Origin: Microbacterium pumilum
GTDB lineage: Bacteria; Actinomycetota; Actinomycetes; Actinomycetales; Microbacteriaceae
Length of the DNA: 64,000 nt
Direction of reading: 5' to 3'
NCBI RefSeq assembly: GCF_039530225.1
Contig: NZ_BAAAOH010000001.1
Coordinates: 3,100,001-3,164,000 of the forward strand
Part shown: piece after piece, positions 34,506-43,765 of the stretch
Numbering within the stretch: position 1 is the first letter of the stretch
Layout: every line of letters begins with the position of its first letter
The notes under the pieces: generated by a model
What the model was told of the DNA's origin: nothing
Databases searched by the model: none
What the model saw: the letters and a program-made list of their open reading frames with translations, nothing else
Program-made: the position numbers and the translations under genes

Positions 34506-34874
34506 TCACGGCATCCGGCTCAGGTGCTCGTGCACGATGAGCCATCGGCCGTCGCGACGCTCGAGAACGTTCGTCCCGCGCCCCTCGCCCGAGGCCTCCC
34601 GGCCGTCCCACAGCCCACGCCAGGTGTATCGGAAGACGGCAGTGGCGGCATCCGGTGCATCTTGGACCCACTCGATGTCGTGGACCTCGTACACCTCGTC
34701 GACGATCTGTCGCCAGGTGCTCTCGAAGTAGATCCGGACCTCGGCGGGGGTGCGGCACGTGGCGTCTCCGAAGAAGTAGACGCAGTCGGCGGCGAGGAGC
34801 GGCTCGACTGCGTCGAAATCATGCCGGTTCGTGGCCGTGACGTACTGGGCGAGGGCTAGGGCGGCGTTGTCCAT
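34506..34874 (-). CDS. SnoaL-like / NTF2-fold protein
   Basis: A 122-residue protein of the NTF2 superfamily (SnoaL-like / DUF4440), with 'YVTATNRHDFDAVEPLLAAD' helix, 'FGDATCRTPAEVRIYFEST' and a beta strand end 'VLERRDGRWLIVHEHLS'. Such proteins may be small-molecule isomerases, hydrolases or binding proteins; the substrate is unknown. It lies 9 bases downstream of thiL and probably shares its transcript. Confidence 0.75.
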   Translation of the reverse strand: MDNAALALAQYVTATNRHDFDAVEPLLAADCVYFFGDATCRTPAEVRIYFESTWRQIVDEVYEVHDIEWVQDAPDAATAVFRYTWRGLWDGREASGEGRGTNVLERRDGRWLIVHEHLSRMP

Positions 34875-34883
34875 GCCCGCAGG

Positions 34884-35873
34884 CTACCCGCCGTGCGCGT
34901 CCCAGTCGCGGTACGGATCCCACCCACCGGTGCCGGCGTGCGTGTGGCCGTCGACCAGCACCGCGTGCTCGCCGGCCGGCTCCACGCGACCGATGGGGTG
35001 GAACCCGACGGGGAGGACATCGGGACGGGCGAACGTCGCCAGGAGCGCGTGGTCTTCGCCGCCCGAGAGCGCGAACGCTGCATCCTCGCCGAGTGCCGGG
35101 CTGTCGATCCAGATCGAGACATCGGATGCGGCGGCCAGCCGCGACACGTCCAGTACGAGCCCGTCCGAGACATCCATCATCGCCGTCGCCCCCGCGGCCG
35201 CCGCGATGGGGCCGAGCTCGAGAGGCGGCCGCGGACGCAGCTGTGCCTCGAGATCGATCCGCTCGGCCGGGCTCAGCGTCGTGAGATCCGCGACGACCGG
35301 GTGGCCCGCGGCATCCCGGAAGCGATCGAACAGCAGCGCAAGGCCACGCGACGCGTGCCCCAGCGGTCCGGCGACGGCGAGGACATCGCCCGGACGAGCG
35401 CCGCTGCGCAACACGGGGGCTGCGCCGTCGAGCACCCCGAGTGCCGTGACAGCGATCGTGAGGGTGTCCGAGACGGTGAGGTCTCCGCCCTCGACGGCGC
35501 AGCCGGGCGCCAATGCTTCGCACGCCGCCCGCAGGCCGTCCGCGATGCCTTCGACGAATGACACCGGTGTGTCGTCGGGCATTGCGAGGGCGACCAGGAG
35601 GGCCGTCGGCCGAGCGCCCATCGCGGCGACGTCGGCGAGGTTGACGGCGGCCGCCTTCCAGCCGAGATCGAAGGCAGTCGACCACGCCAAGCGGAAGTCC
35701 GGACCGTGGACGAGCGTGTCGACGGTTGCGACCACCCTGCCGTCCGGGGCGGCGATCACGGCCGCGTCATCACCCGGTCCGACGAGAGCGGATGACGCGC
35801 CCAGCCGATCCAGGATCCGCCGCAGGATCGCGCCCTCACTCAGCTCGCCCACGGTCGGGTCGGACCCACTCAT
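34884..35873 (-). CDS. thiL: Thiamine-monophosphate kinase
   Basis: ThiL phosphorylates thiamine monophosphate to the active cofactor. The 329-residue protein has the family opening 'VGPGDDAAVI' (residues about 30-39), the 'NLADVAAMGARP' metal/ATP motif, 'GGDLTVSD', 'MMDVSDGLVLD' and 'LSGGEDHALL', all typical of the PurM/ThiL fold. Length and order are normal for actinobacteria, where it lies near recG and the DUF3515 lipoprotein. Confidence 0.95.
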   Translation of the reverse strand: MSGSDPTVGELSEGAILRRILDRLGASSALVGPGDDAAVIAAPDGRVVATVDTLVHGPDFRLAWSTAFDLGWKAAAVNLADVAAMGARPTALLVALAMPDDTPVSFVEGIADGLRAACEALAPGCAVEGGDLTVSDTLTIAVTALGVLDGAAPVLRSGARPGDVLAVAGPLGHASRGLALLFDRFRDAAGHPVVADLTTLSPAERIDLEAQLRPRPPLELGPIAAAAGATAMMDVSDGLVLDVSRLAAASDVSIWIDSPALGEDAAFALSGGEDHALLATFARPDVLPVGFHPIGRVEPAGEHAVLVDGHTHAGTGGWDPYRDWDAHGG

Positions 35874-35895
35874 GGCCTCAGGTTAGCCTGGACGA

Positions 35896-36363
35896 GTGAG
35901 CCGATCCCGACGCCTGCTGGTCCTCGCGATCGCCGCGACAGCGGTCTTCGGAGTCACCGGCTGCGCGTCGACGGTCTCTCTCGAACCCGCGCCCGATTCC
36001 AACGACCCGGCGTGCGCCGAGGTCACCGTTCGCCTTCCGGGCGAGCTCGGCGGGCAATCCCGAAGGTGGACGGATGCTCAGGCCACCGGTGCGTGGGGCG
36101 ATCCGGCCGCGGTGCTGCTCACATGCGGCGTCCAGCCGCCCGGTCCGTCGACGCTCCCCTGCCAGACGGTGAACGGCGTCGATTGGATCATCGACGACGC
36201 GGAGGCACCGCGCTACCGGGTGACGACGTTCGGACGGACGCCCGCAGTCGAGGTCTATCTCGACAACGAGGTGGTCTCGAGTGCCGACGTGCTGGATGCG
36301 CTCTCGGGGATCGTCGCAGTTCTGCCGACCGACGGCGCGGAGTGCAGCAGCCGCGCCGGCTGA
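35896..36363 (+). CDS. DUF3515 lipoprotein
   Basis: A 155-residue lipoprotein: a basic n-region, a hydrophobic helix and the lipobox 'VTGC' (Cys22) give an exported, lipid-anchored product. The mature part has three further cysteines ('LTCGVQPPG' and a C-terminal 'ECSS') as in DUF3515, a family of unknown function conserved in actinobacteria beside ddl and thiL. The GTG start at 35896 is divergent from thiL by 22 bases. It ends 23 bases from the convergent ddl. Confidence 0.85.
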   Translation: MSRSRRLLVLAIAATAVFGVTGCASTVSLEPAPDSNDPACAEVTVRLPGELGGQSRRWTDAQATGAWGDPAAVLLTCGVQPPGPSTLPCQTVNGVDWIIDDAEAPRYRVTTFGRTPAVEVYLDNEVVSSADVLDALSGIVAVLPTDGAECSSRAG

Positions 36364-36386
36364 CTTCGACTCGCACCGCTGTCGGT

Positions 36387-37472
36387 TCAGCGCTCGAGCG
36401 CGGTGTCGATGAGCTCCGAGATGAGCTCGCCGTACGTCATTCCCGATGCGATCCAGCATTTCGGGAACATTGAGATCGGCGTGAAGCCCGGCATGGTGTT
36501 GAGTTCGTTGACGTACACACCGTCGGTCGTGAGGAAGAAGTCGACGCGTGCGAGGCCGCGCCCGTCGACAGCGTCGAAGGCACGCACGCCGAGCTCCTGT
36601 ACCGCGGTGATCTGGTCGTCCGTCAGATCCGCCGGGCACACCACATCCGCCCCGTCGCCACCGAGGTACTTCCCCTCGAAGTCGTAGAACTCACGTGTCG
36701 TGAGGACGATCTCGCCCGGAAGCGAGGCGCGGGGTGCGGCGCCGCCTCGGCCCTCCAAGATCGCCACTTCGATCTCGCGGCCCGAGATCGCCTGCTCGAT
36801 CAGCACCTTGTCGTCTTCGGCGAAGGCGAGCTCGAGGGCAGCCGCGAGCTCGGTCTCGTCGTGCACCTTCGACACCCCGACGCTGGACCCGGCCCGCGCA
36901 GGCTTCACGAAGACCGGTTCACCGAGGGCCGCGGCCTCCGCTCTCACACCCTCGGGATCGCGCTCCCAGCGCGCAGGCGTCACCGTCACCCACGGTGAGA
37001 CCAGCACGCCTGCCGCCTGCAGCACGATCTTCATGAAGTGCTTGTCCATGCAGAGCGCCGAATCGAGCACCCCGCCCCCGGCGTACGCGAGGCCGAGCGT
37101 GTCGAAGAACCCCTGCACCGTCCCGTCTTCGCCGTGCACACCGTGCAGGATCGGCAGCACCACATCGACCGCTCCGAGGTCATCGACGGAGCCGTCGGCG
37201 CGCCGCACCCGCAGCGTCCGATCCGGCCCGGGTTCGGGCCACAGCACCCGCGTGCCGTTGTCGACCACCTCGGGCAGCCGGCTGGCGTCGAGCGCGAACT
37301 TGTCGGGATCGTCGTCCTCGAGGACGAACACGCCGTCACGCGTGATGCCGACCGGGATCACCCGGAAGCGATCACGATCGATTGCCCGAAGCACCCCGCC
37401 CGCCGTCGCGGAACTGATCGAGTGCTCGCTGGATCGACCGCCAAAGAGCACCGCCACCGCCGGCCTGTCCAT
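36387..37472 (-). CDS. ddl: D-alanine-D-alanine ligase
   Basis: Ddl makes the D-Ala-D-Ala dipeptide for peptidoglycan. The 361-residue protein shows 'VAVLFGGRSSEHSISS' near the N-terminus, 'GVHGEDGTVQGFFD', the ATP-grasp loop 'VFVKPARAGSSVGVSKV', and the C-terminal 'ARVDFFLTTDGVYVNELNTMPGFT'. The residue after the strand 'LNTMPG' is as in Ddl of the vancomycin-sensitive type. The start at 37472 is fixed by the conserved N-terminus; this makes the gene overlap the end of gpsA by 101 bases. Confidence 0.95.
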   Translation of the reverse strand: MDRPAVAVLFGGRSSEHSISSATAGGVLRAIDRDRFRVIPVGITRDGVFVLEDDDPDKFALDASRLPEVVDNGTRVLWPEPGPDRTLRVRRADGSVDDLGAVDVVLPILHGVHGEDGTVQGFFDTLGLAYAGGGVLDSALCMDKHFMKIVLQAAGVLVSPWVTVTPARWERDPEGVRAEAAALGEPVFVKPARAGSSVGVSKVHDETELAAALELAFAEDDKVLIEQAISGREIEVAILEGRGGAAPRASLPGEIVLTTREFYDFEGKYLGGDGADVVCPADLTDDQITAVQELGVRAFDAVDGRGLARVDFFLTTDGVYVNELNTMPGFTPISMFPKCWIASGMTYGELISELIDTALER

Positions 37473-38508
37473 TCTGCGTCCTCTCGCCCTGGGGGGTGTC
37501 GTCGTCTGTGGTCAGGTGGGGCGCGATGTCGCGCGGATTCATCGTGCCGTCGAGCACCATCTTGACCTGCTCGACGATGGGCATCTCGACGCCGACCTCG
37601 CGTGCGAGCTGCAGGATCGGCGTGACCGATGCGAGCCCCTCGGCTGTCTGCTGCATCTGCTTCACGACGTCCTGAAAACTGTAGCCCTGGCCGAGCAGGC
37701 GCCCCGCCGTGTTGTTGCGGCTGAGCGGCGACTGGCAGGTCGCGATGAGGTCGCCGAGTCCGGCGAGGCCTTGCAGCGTCTCGGGATGCGCACCGAACGC
37801 CACCGCGAAGTCCGTCATCTCGACGAGCCCGCGCGTGATGATCGACGCCTTGGTGTTCTCGCCATACCCCACGCCGTCGACGATGCCGATCGCGACGGCG
37901 ATGAGGTTCTTGAGCACGCCGCCGAACTCGGTGCCGATGACGTCGGTGTTCACGAAGGTGCGGAAGTAGCGGTTGCGGGCACGTCGGGCGACGGCATCCG
38001 CCGGCTCCTGGCTCGTCGACGAGATGACCGCGGCGGTCGGCTGCTCACGCGCGATCTCGAGCGCGAGGTTCGGACCCGATGCCACGGCGATGCGCAGGGG
38101 ATCGCAGTGCAGCTCCTGTTCGATGACCTGGCTCATGCGCAGGCCGGTGCGGCGCTCGACGCCCTTCATCAGTGACACGATCGGAGCGTCGGTGTTCGCC
38201 ACCAGCGGTCTCACGGCCTTGAGGTTCTGGCGAACGGCCTGACTCGGGATCGACAGGTAGACCTGCTCAGCGCCGTCGAGCGCCTCGGACAGGTGGTGGG
38301 TGGCCGACATCTCCCGCGGGAGGTTGATGCCCGGCAGGTATTCGCTGTTGCGCTTGCCCTCGTGGATCTCGTTGGCGAGTTCGGGACGCCGAGCCCACAT
38401 CGTGACGTTCGCGCCGCCGTCGGCCAGGATCTTGCCGAACGTCGTTCCCCAGCTGCCCGCGCCGATCACGGCGACACGTGGGCGTGAGGCATCCGATCTA
38501 CGGCTCAA
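37372..38508 (-). CDS. gpsA: NAD(P)-dependent glycerol-3-phosphate dehydrogenase
   Basis: GpsA makes sn-glycerol 3-phosphate for phospholipids. The 378-residue protein has the nucleotide-binding 'VAVIGAGSWGTTFGKIL', 'MKGVERRTG', catalytic Lys region 'GGVLKNLIAVAIGIVDG' and 'NTKASIITRGLVEM'. The family normally ends near 'MPIVEQVKMVLDG...'; here about 45 extra residues rich in Gly and Gln follow and run 101 bases into ddl. The TTG start at 38508 overlaps the end of the upstream acyltransferase by 11 bases; no ATG/GTG fits the conserved N-terminus. Confidence 0.92.
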   Translation of the reverse strand: MSRRSDASRPRVAVIGAGSWGTTFGKILADGGANVTMWARRPELANEIHEGKRNSEYLPGINLPREMSATHHLSEALDGAEQVYLSIPSQAVRQNLKAVRPLVANTDAPIVSLMKGVERRTGLRMSQVIEQELHCDPLRIAVASGPNLALEIAREQPTAAVISSTSQEPADAVARRARNRYFRTFVNTDVIGTEFGGVLKNLIAVAIGIVDGVGYGENTKASIITRGLVEMTDFAVAFGAHPETLQGLAGLGDLIATCQSPLSRNNTAGRLLGQGYSFQDVVKQMQQTAEGLASVTPILQLAREVGVEMPIVEQVKMVLDGTMNPRDIAPHLTTDDDTPQGERTQNGQAGGGGALWRSIQRALDQFRDGGRGASGNRS

Positions 38509-39286
38509 GACGACCCGTCTCTTTCTGGCCGTGATCGGCGGGGTTCCAGCGTTCTCCGGGGGCAGGCTCGTTGCGAAGCTGCGCGAGCAGCCCCGCGATG
38601 TCGCCCATGAGCACATCGGTCGCATTCACGAGCGCGGCGGGCTGGCTCTCGCCGGTGCGGAAGACCGTGATGTCGACGGGATCGCCGAAGATGACCTTCA
38701 CGGGCCGGCGAAGCGGCCACAGCTTGAGCTTGCCGTAGCGCGGGAGCACGGCCTGCGCGCCCCACTGGGCCATCGGGATCAGCGGGATGTCGGCGGCCAG
38801 AGCAAGCCGCACTGCACCCGTCTTGCCCCTCATCGGCCACATCTCCGGGTCGCGGGTGAGGCTGCCCTCGGGGTAGACGATGACGCCGCGACCGTGGCGG
38901 ACCAGGGTCTCGGAGGTCTCCAGCGTCAGGCGAGCGGATGCGGCCGACGACGAGCGGGCAACCGGCACCATCCCGGTGATCCGCAGGATCCAGCCCAGTA
39001 CCGGCACGTGGAAGAGGCTCTCCTTGGCCATGAAGCGCGGCGGACGCCCGGCCTTCCACACCGCGAGAGCGACAGCGAGCGGGTCGGCCTCGGAGTAGTG
39101 GTTCGGCGCAAGGACGTATGCGCCTTCGCGAGGCAGCTTCTCGGCGCCCTCGATCTCGAGCTTGAAGAGCAGCGCGATGAGCGGTGCGATGAAGAACGCG
39201 AGGGGCCAGAAGACGCTCGGACGGCGCTTCTCGGTCCCTGCGCGCAGGCGCGGCGACGTTGCGGCCACCGTGCTACCCGATGACAT
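38498..39286 (-). CDS. PlsC-like 1-acyl-sn-glycerol-3-phosphate acyltransferase
   Basis: A 262-residue membrane acyltransferase with an N-terminal hydrophobic segment ('VFWPLAFFIAPLIALLF', residues about 24-40), the catalytic 'NHYSEADP' (H-x4-D), 'MAKESLFHVPVLG' and 'VIVYPEGSLTRDP'. It probably adds the second acyl chain to make phosphatidic acid. The start at 39286 overlaps the murA end by 14 bases; GTG at 39271 is an alternative. With gpsA next, the pair links glycerol-3-phosphate production to phospholipid synthesis. Confidence 0.88.
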   Translation of the reverse strand: MSSGSTVAATSPRLRAGTEKRRPSVFWPLAFFIAPLIALLFKLEIEGAEKLPREGAYVLAPNHYSEADPLAVALAVWKAGRPPRFMAKESLFHVPVLGWILRITGMVPVARSSSAASARLTLETSETLVRHGRGVIVYPEGSLTRDPEMWPMRGKTGAVRLALAADIPLIPMAQWGAQAVLPRYGKLKLWPLRRPVKVIFGDPVDITVFRTGESQPAALVNATDVLMGDIAGLLAQLRNEPAPGERWNPADHGQKETGRLEP

Positions 39287-40643
39287 CGAAGTCGGCGCCC
39301 AGGGTGTCGAGCTTCGTGAAGAGCTTCTCGTAGCCACGGCGGATGATGCCCACGTTGCGGACGATCGACTCGCCCTCGGCCGCGAGCGCCGCGATGACGT
39401 AGCTGTAGCCGCCGCGCAGATCGGGCACCACGACATCCGCTCCGTGCAGCGGAGTAGGCCCGGTGATGACCGCCGCCTGCTCCAGCGCGCGACGGGGCAC
39501 GCGTCGATTCGGGCTGTCGATCCCCTGCGGGTGCACGACGATGTCGGCGCCCATCTGGACGAGCGCCTCGGTGAACCCGAGCCGGTTCTCGTACACCGTC
39601 TCGTGCACGACCGATCTGCCCTGCGCCTGGGTCAGTGCGACGATGAGCGGCTGCTGCCAGTCGGTCATGAACCCGGGGTGGACATCGGTCTCGACGACAA
39701 CGGGCTTGAGGGGTCCGCCGCGACGGAACCTGATGCCGTCCTCGTGGATGTCGAAGGCCCCACCGGCCTTGCGGTAGACGTTGAGGAAGGTGAGCATCTC
39801 CTGCTGCTTGGCGCCGCCGACGAAGATGTCACCGTCGGTGGCGAGCGCAGCGCACGCCCACGAGGCGGCCTCGTTGCGGTCGAAGATGCAGCGGTGGTCG
39901 TACCCCTGGAGCGTGTCGACACCCTCGATCAGGATGACGCGATTCGGCTCGTACGAGATGATCGCGCCCATCTTCTGCAGCACGGCGATGAGATCCATGA
40001 TCTCGGGCTCGATGGCGGCGTTGCGAAGCTCGGTGACGCCCTTCGCCTTGACCGCGGTCAGCAGCACCTGCTCGGTGGCGCCCACGCTCGGATACGGCAG
40101 CACGATGTCCGCGCCGTGCAGCCCGTTCGGAGCCGTGATGCGGATGCCTTCGTAGCTCTTGTCGACGATCGCCCCGAACGCGCGGAGCGCGTCCATGTGG
40201 AAGTTGATCGGCCGGTCCCCGATGCGGCAGCCGCCGAGGTCCGGAATGAGCGCCTCACCGAGCAGGTGCAGCAGCGGCCCGCAGAACAGGATCGGGATGC
40301 GGGATGCCCCGGCGTGCATGTCGATCTCTTCGAAGTGCGCCGACACGGCGCCGGACGGGTCGAAGATGAGCGTGCCCGGCTCGTCGCCGTCGTCCACGGT
40401 CACGCCGTGCACCTCGAGGAGGGACCTCACGACCTGCACGTCGCTGATGCCGGGGACGTCGCGCAGGATGCTCGTCGTCTCGCCGAGGAGCGCCGCCACC
40501 ATCGCCTTGGTGGCGAGATTCTTGGCACCCTTGACCTCGACACGACCGGTGAGCGGCCTGCCGCCCCGAATCGCGAGGGTCTCTCCGGACACTTCCTTCT
40601 CTCCTGCCTTGGTATCGGCCGTAACGCTGAGAAGCGACTTCAT
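39273..40643 (-). CDS. murA: UDP-N-acetylglucosamine 1-carboxyvinyltransferase
   Basis: MurA transfers enolpyruvate from PEP to UDP-GlcNAc, the first committed step of peptidoglycan synthesis. The 456-residue protein has 'GRVEVKGAKNLATKAMVAAL' near the N-terminus, the active-site loop 'GGCRIGDRPINFH' with the catalytic Cys (fosfomycin target), and 'VVPDLRGGYSYVIAALAAEG' near the C-terminus. A ~25-residue N-terminal extension precedes the fold. Its 3' end overlaps the acyltransferase start. Confidence 0.95.
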   Translation of the reverse strand: MKSLLSVTADTKAGEKEVSGETLAIRGGRPLTGRVEVKGAKNLATKAMVAALLGETTSILRDVPGISDVQVVRSLLEVHGVTVDDGDEPGTLIFDPSGAVSAHFEEIDMHAGASRIPILFCGPLLHLLGEALIPDLGGCRIGDRPINFHMDALRAFGAIVDKSYEGIRITAPNGLHGADIVLPYPSVGATEQVLLTAVKAKGVTELRNAAIEPEIMDLIAVLQKMGAIISYEPNRVILIEGVDTLQGYDHRCIFDRNEAASWACAALATDGDIFVGGAKQQEMLTFLNVYRKAGGAFDIHEDGIRFRRGGPLKPVVVETDVHPGFMTDWQQPLIVALTQAQGRSVVHETVYENRLGFTEALVQMGADIVVHPQGIDSPNRRVPRRALEQAAVITGPTPLHGADVVVPDLRGGYSYVIAALAAEGESIVRNVGIIRRGYEKLFTKLDTLGADFDVIG

Positions 40644-40715
40644 CCGGTGGACCTCACTTGTGTCATAGAGGGGTGGCTGGCAGACCGCGCGCCCTGGTAG
40701 GGCGGTGGTCCTGAC

Positions 40716-41312
40716 TTACGGGACAGGAAGCGTCCGCGGCCGCCATGCCTCACGGCGAGCCTCGAACTGCGCGATCTTATCCGCATTGCGCAGCGTGAGC
40801 CCGATGTCATCGAGCCCCTCGAGAAGCCGCCACCTAGTGTAATCATCGATGTCGAAAGCCACGTCCACGTCACCGACGCGGGCGCGTCGCGCTTCGAGGT
40901 CCACGGTCATAGAGATTCCGGGTGCCGCCTCGATCTCGGCCCAGATGGCCTCGATGTCCGGTTCGGAGACGACTCCGGTGAGCAGACCCTGCTTGCCGGC
41001 GTTGCCGCGGAAAATGTCCGCGAACCGGGGGCTCAGGACGACCTTGAAGCCGAAGTCGCGTAGCGCCCAGACGGCGTGCTCGCGGCTCGAGCCGGTGCCG
41101 AAGTCGGGCCCGGCGACGAGGATCGACGCGCCCGCGTAAGCGGGCTGGTTGATCACGAACTCGGGATCCTGACGCCAGCTGGCGAACAGCGCGTCCTCGA
41201 ACCCTGTCTTGGTGACCCGCTTGAGGTAGACGGCGGGGATGATCTGGTCGGTGTCGACGGCCGAACGCTTGAGCGGCGCGGCGACGCCGGTGTGGGTGAC
41301 GAACTTGTCCAT
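40716..41312 (-). CDS. leuD: 3-isopropylmalate dehydratase small subunit
   Basis: LeuD pairs with LeuC to isomerise 2- to 3-isopropylmalate in leucine synthesis. The 198-residue protein has '[25 protein letters not shown]' (in parts: [13 protein letters not shown]) and the swivelling-domain loop '[13 protein letters not shown]'. It starts 1 base after the leuC stop. Length is normal. Confidence 0.96.
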   Translation of the reverse strand: MDKFVTHTGVAAPLKRSAVDTDQIIPAVYLKRVTKTGFEDALFASWRQDPEFVINQPAYAGASILVAGPDFGTGSSREHAVWALRDFGFKVVLSPRFADIFRGNAGKQGLLTGVVSEPDIEAIWAEIEAAPGISMTVDLEARRARVGDVDVAFDIDDYTRWRLLEGLDDIGLTLRNADKIAQFEARREAWRPRTLPVP

Positions 41313-41313
41313 G

Positions 41314-42771
41314 TCAGGCCTCCACCTCTACCAGCGCATCGAGATCGCTGGGGCTCGAGAGCGTGCCGCGCACCGCGGTGGCTGCGGCGACCAGCGGCGA
41401 GACGAGGTGCGTGCGCCCGCCCTTGCCCTGACGTCCTTCGAAGTTGCGGTTGGATGTCGACGCGCAGCGCTCCCCCGGGGCGAGCTGATCGGGATTCATG
41501 CCCAAGCACATCGAGCACCCGGCGAACCGCCACTCGGCGCCGAATTCCACGAACACCTTGTCGAGGCCCTCGGCCTCGGCCTCGAGGCGCACGCGAGCGG
41601 ACCCCGGTACGACCATGACGCGTACGCCCTCGGCCTTGGTGCGGCCCTTCACGATCGACGCGAAGGCCCGCAGGTCCTCGATGCGGCTGTTGGTGCACGA
41701 GCCCATGAAGACCGCGTCGACGGCGACATCCTTCAGCGGAGTGCCGGCCCGCAGGTCCATGTACTCCAGCGCGCGCTGTGCGGCGGCGCGCTCGTTCGGA
41801 TCGGCGAAGTCGTCGGGGGCAGGCACCACGTCCGACAGCGACACGCCCTGGCCGGGGTTGGTGCCCCACGTCACGAAGGGCTCGAGTTCGTTCGCGTCGA
41901 GGAACACCTCAGCGTCGTAGGCCGCGCCCTCGTCACTCGGAAGCGTGCGCCAGTACGCGACCGCCTCATCCCAGTCCTGGTCCCGGGGAGCGTGCGGGCG
42001 GCCCTTCAGATACGCGAACGTCGTCTCGTCGGGTGCGACCATGCCCGCCCGCGCACCGGCTTCGATCGACATGTTGCAGATCGTCATCCGCCCCTCCATC
42101 GAGAGCGATCGGATGGCGGAGCCACGGAACTCGAGCACATAGCCCTGGCCGCCGTTCGTGCCGATCTTGGCGATGACGGCGAGGATGATGTCCTTCGCCG
42201 TGACCCCGGGGCGCAGCGCGCCCTCGACCGTGATCGCCATGGTCTTGAACGGCTTCAGCGGCAGCGTCTGGGTGGCGAGCACGTGCTCGACCTCGCTCGT
42301 GCCGATCCCGAACGCCATCGCGCCGAACGCGCCGTGGGTGCTCGTGTGGCTGTCGCCGCACACCACCGTGATGCCGGGCATGGTGAGTCCGAGCTGCGGG
42401 CCGACGACGTGGACGATGCCCTGCTCCTTGTCGCCCAGCGAATGCAGGCGGACGCCGAACTCGGCGGCGTTGCGCCGCAGCGTCTCGATCTGGGTGCGGC
42501 TGGTGAGGTCGGCGATCGGCTTGTCGATGTCGAGCGTCGGCGTGTTGTGGTCTTCGGTGGCGATGGTCAGGTCGAGACGCCGTACCGGCCGGTGTTCGGC
42601 GCGAAGGCCGTCGAATGCCTGCGGGCTCGTGACCTCGTGGACGAGGTGCAGATCGATGTAGATGAGGTCGGGCTCGCCGTTCGCGCCCTTGACGACCAGA
42701 TGGTCGTCCCAGACCTTCTCTGCCAGGGTGCGCGGATCATCGGGAATGACGGATGCGTCGGTACTGCTCAT
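41314..42771 (-). CDS. leuC: 3-isopropylmalate dehydratase large subunit
   Basis: The aconitase-family subunit with the [4Fe-4S] cluster. The 485-residue protein has '[11 protein letters not shown]', '[15 protein letters not shown]', and the cluster ligands in 'MGSCTNSR' and '[10 protein letters not shown]', with '[12 protein letters not shown]'. The start at 42771 is preceded by GAGGAGAA. It forms a two-gene unit with leuD. The 160-base leader ahead of it holds a perfect 10-bp stem. Confidence 0.96.
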   Translation of the reverse strand: MSSTDASVIPDDPRTLAEKVWDDHLVVKGANGEPDLIYIDLHLVHEVTSPQAFDGLRAEHRPVRRLDLTIATEDHNTPTLDIDKPIADLTSRTQIETLRRNAAEFGVRLHSLGDKEQGIVHVVGPQLGLTMPGITVVCGDSHTSTHGAFGAMAFGIGTSEVEHVLATQTLPLKPFKTMAITVEGALRPGVTAKDIILAVIAKIGTNGGQGYVLEFRGSAIRSLSMEGRMTICNMSIEAGARAGMVAPDETTFAYLKGRPHAPRDQDWDEAVAYWRTLPSDEGAAYDAEVFLDANELEPFVTWGTNPGQGVSLSDVVPAPDDFADPNERAAAQRALEYMDLRAGTPLKDVAVDAVFMGSCTNSRIEDLRAFASIVKGRTKAEGVRVMVVPGSARVRLEAEAEGLDKVFVEFGAEWRFAGCSMCLGMNPDQLAPGERCASTSNRNFEGRQGKGGRTHLVSPLVAAATAVRGTLSSPSDLDALVEVEA

Positions 42772-42828
42772 GTGTTCGTTCTCCTCGAAAGGGGGCTCTG
42801 CCCGCCGGGATGAGGCCCGCAACGAACT

Positions 42829-42866
42829 CCGCGACGAGGGAGGCCTAGAACGAGGTCTCGTCGCGG
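42829..42866 (-). promoter_or_regulatory. Stem-loop in the leuC leader
   Basis: CCGCGACGAG (42829-42838) and CTCGTCGCGG (42857-42866) form a perfect 10-bp stem with an 18-base loop, lying 58 bases ahead of the leuC start. A short frame (42870-42917, starting MRVVTWAG) ends just before it on the minus strand, but it has no Leu codons. It might be an attenuator-like or operator structure; there is no following U-run. Confidence 0.35.
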
Positions 42867-42931
42867 CTGCTAAGGAGAAGGCGAGCGATCCGCACCCGCC
42901 CACGTTACCACCCGCATCACCGCGCCGGCCG

Positions 42932-43711
42932 TCAGTCGCCCTCCGTCCCGAGGTACAGCCAGACCGAGACGACGTCGCCGCTGAGGATGAACCGCACCAC
43001 AGTCCCCGTCGGCAGACCGTAGTGCCAGCGGTCTGTCGCGTGGATCGGGACGTCGTAGATCTGCACCACCGGATCCGCTCCCGGTGGCACGCATCCGGTG
43101 CCCAAGAGCCTCGAGGATGACCGCTCGAGTGCAAGCAGGCAGGTGTTTCCGACCGCGCTCTGGGCCGACCAGAGCTCGATGCCGCGATAGCGCTCATATG
43201 TCCGGAGCGTCGACTTGTCGATCAACTGGTCTCGCGCACGGTCGACCAGCGGATACACGTACGACCCGGGCCGGGTGTCGACGGCCGGCAGCGTCATGTC
43301 GGGGCGTGGCGAACCCAGGGCCACGAGCGCCGCGCCCAGCAGCACGACAGCGGCCATCGCCGCAGCGCCGAGGCCGAAGAGCCCGGCCTGCGAGCGTGCC
43401 AGAGAGCGCACCCGCGACGCCGCGCGATCGGAGGATTCAGGCGCCGCACCGGCCGTGGCCGGCGGGCTCGAGGATCGCTCCCGCTCGCCGCCGTTCGAAT
43501 CGATGACGCTCGGCGGCGATGCCTGCTCCGGCGCGAACGATTCTTCCGGCACGCTGTTGACCCATGCCGCGTGCCACTCTTCGAGCTCGGCCAGACGTCC
43601 CAGCGCGTCCGGATCGCGTTCGATATCGGCGTCCGCCCCGTAGGCACGCGCACGCAACGCGGCGAGCTCGACTTCGAGCGCGTCATCCGACGGGACAGTC
43701 TCTGTCCCCAT
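42932..43711 (-). CDS. Single-pass membrane protein, unknown function
   Basis: A 259-residue protein with a ~110-residue acidic and Ser/Pro-rich cytoplasmic region, one transmembrane segment ('[17 protein letters not shown]', residues about 116-132) and a ~125-residue outer domain with two cysteines ('NTCLLALE', 'GTGCVPPG') that could form a disulfide. I recognise no family. The frame lies between terC and leuC on the same strand; gaps are 54 and 160 bases. Confidence 0.7.
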   Translation of the reverse strand: MGTETVPSDDALEVELAALRARAYGADADIERDPDALGRLAELEEWHAAWVNSVPEESFAPEQASPPSVIDSNGGERERSSSPPATAGAAPESSDRAASRVRSLARSQAGLFGLGAAAMAAVVLLGAALVALGSPRPDMTLPAVDTRPGSYVYPLVDRARDQLIDKSTLRTYERYRGIELWSAQSAVGNTCLLALERSSSRLLGTGCVPPGADPVVQIYDVPIHATDRWHYGLPTGTVVRFILSGDVVSVWLYLGTEGD

Positions 43712-43765
43712 GACGGGATTATGACAGCGCCGGATGCTCCGGACAACGGCCGCGGACCCCGGCGA

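Noticed and set aside
39162..40700. A 512-residue plus-strand frame across murA
   Set aside because: Antisense to murA, with no recognisable family.
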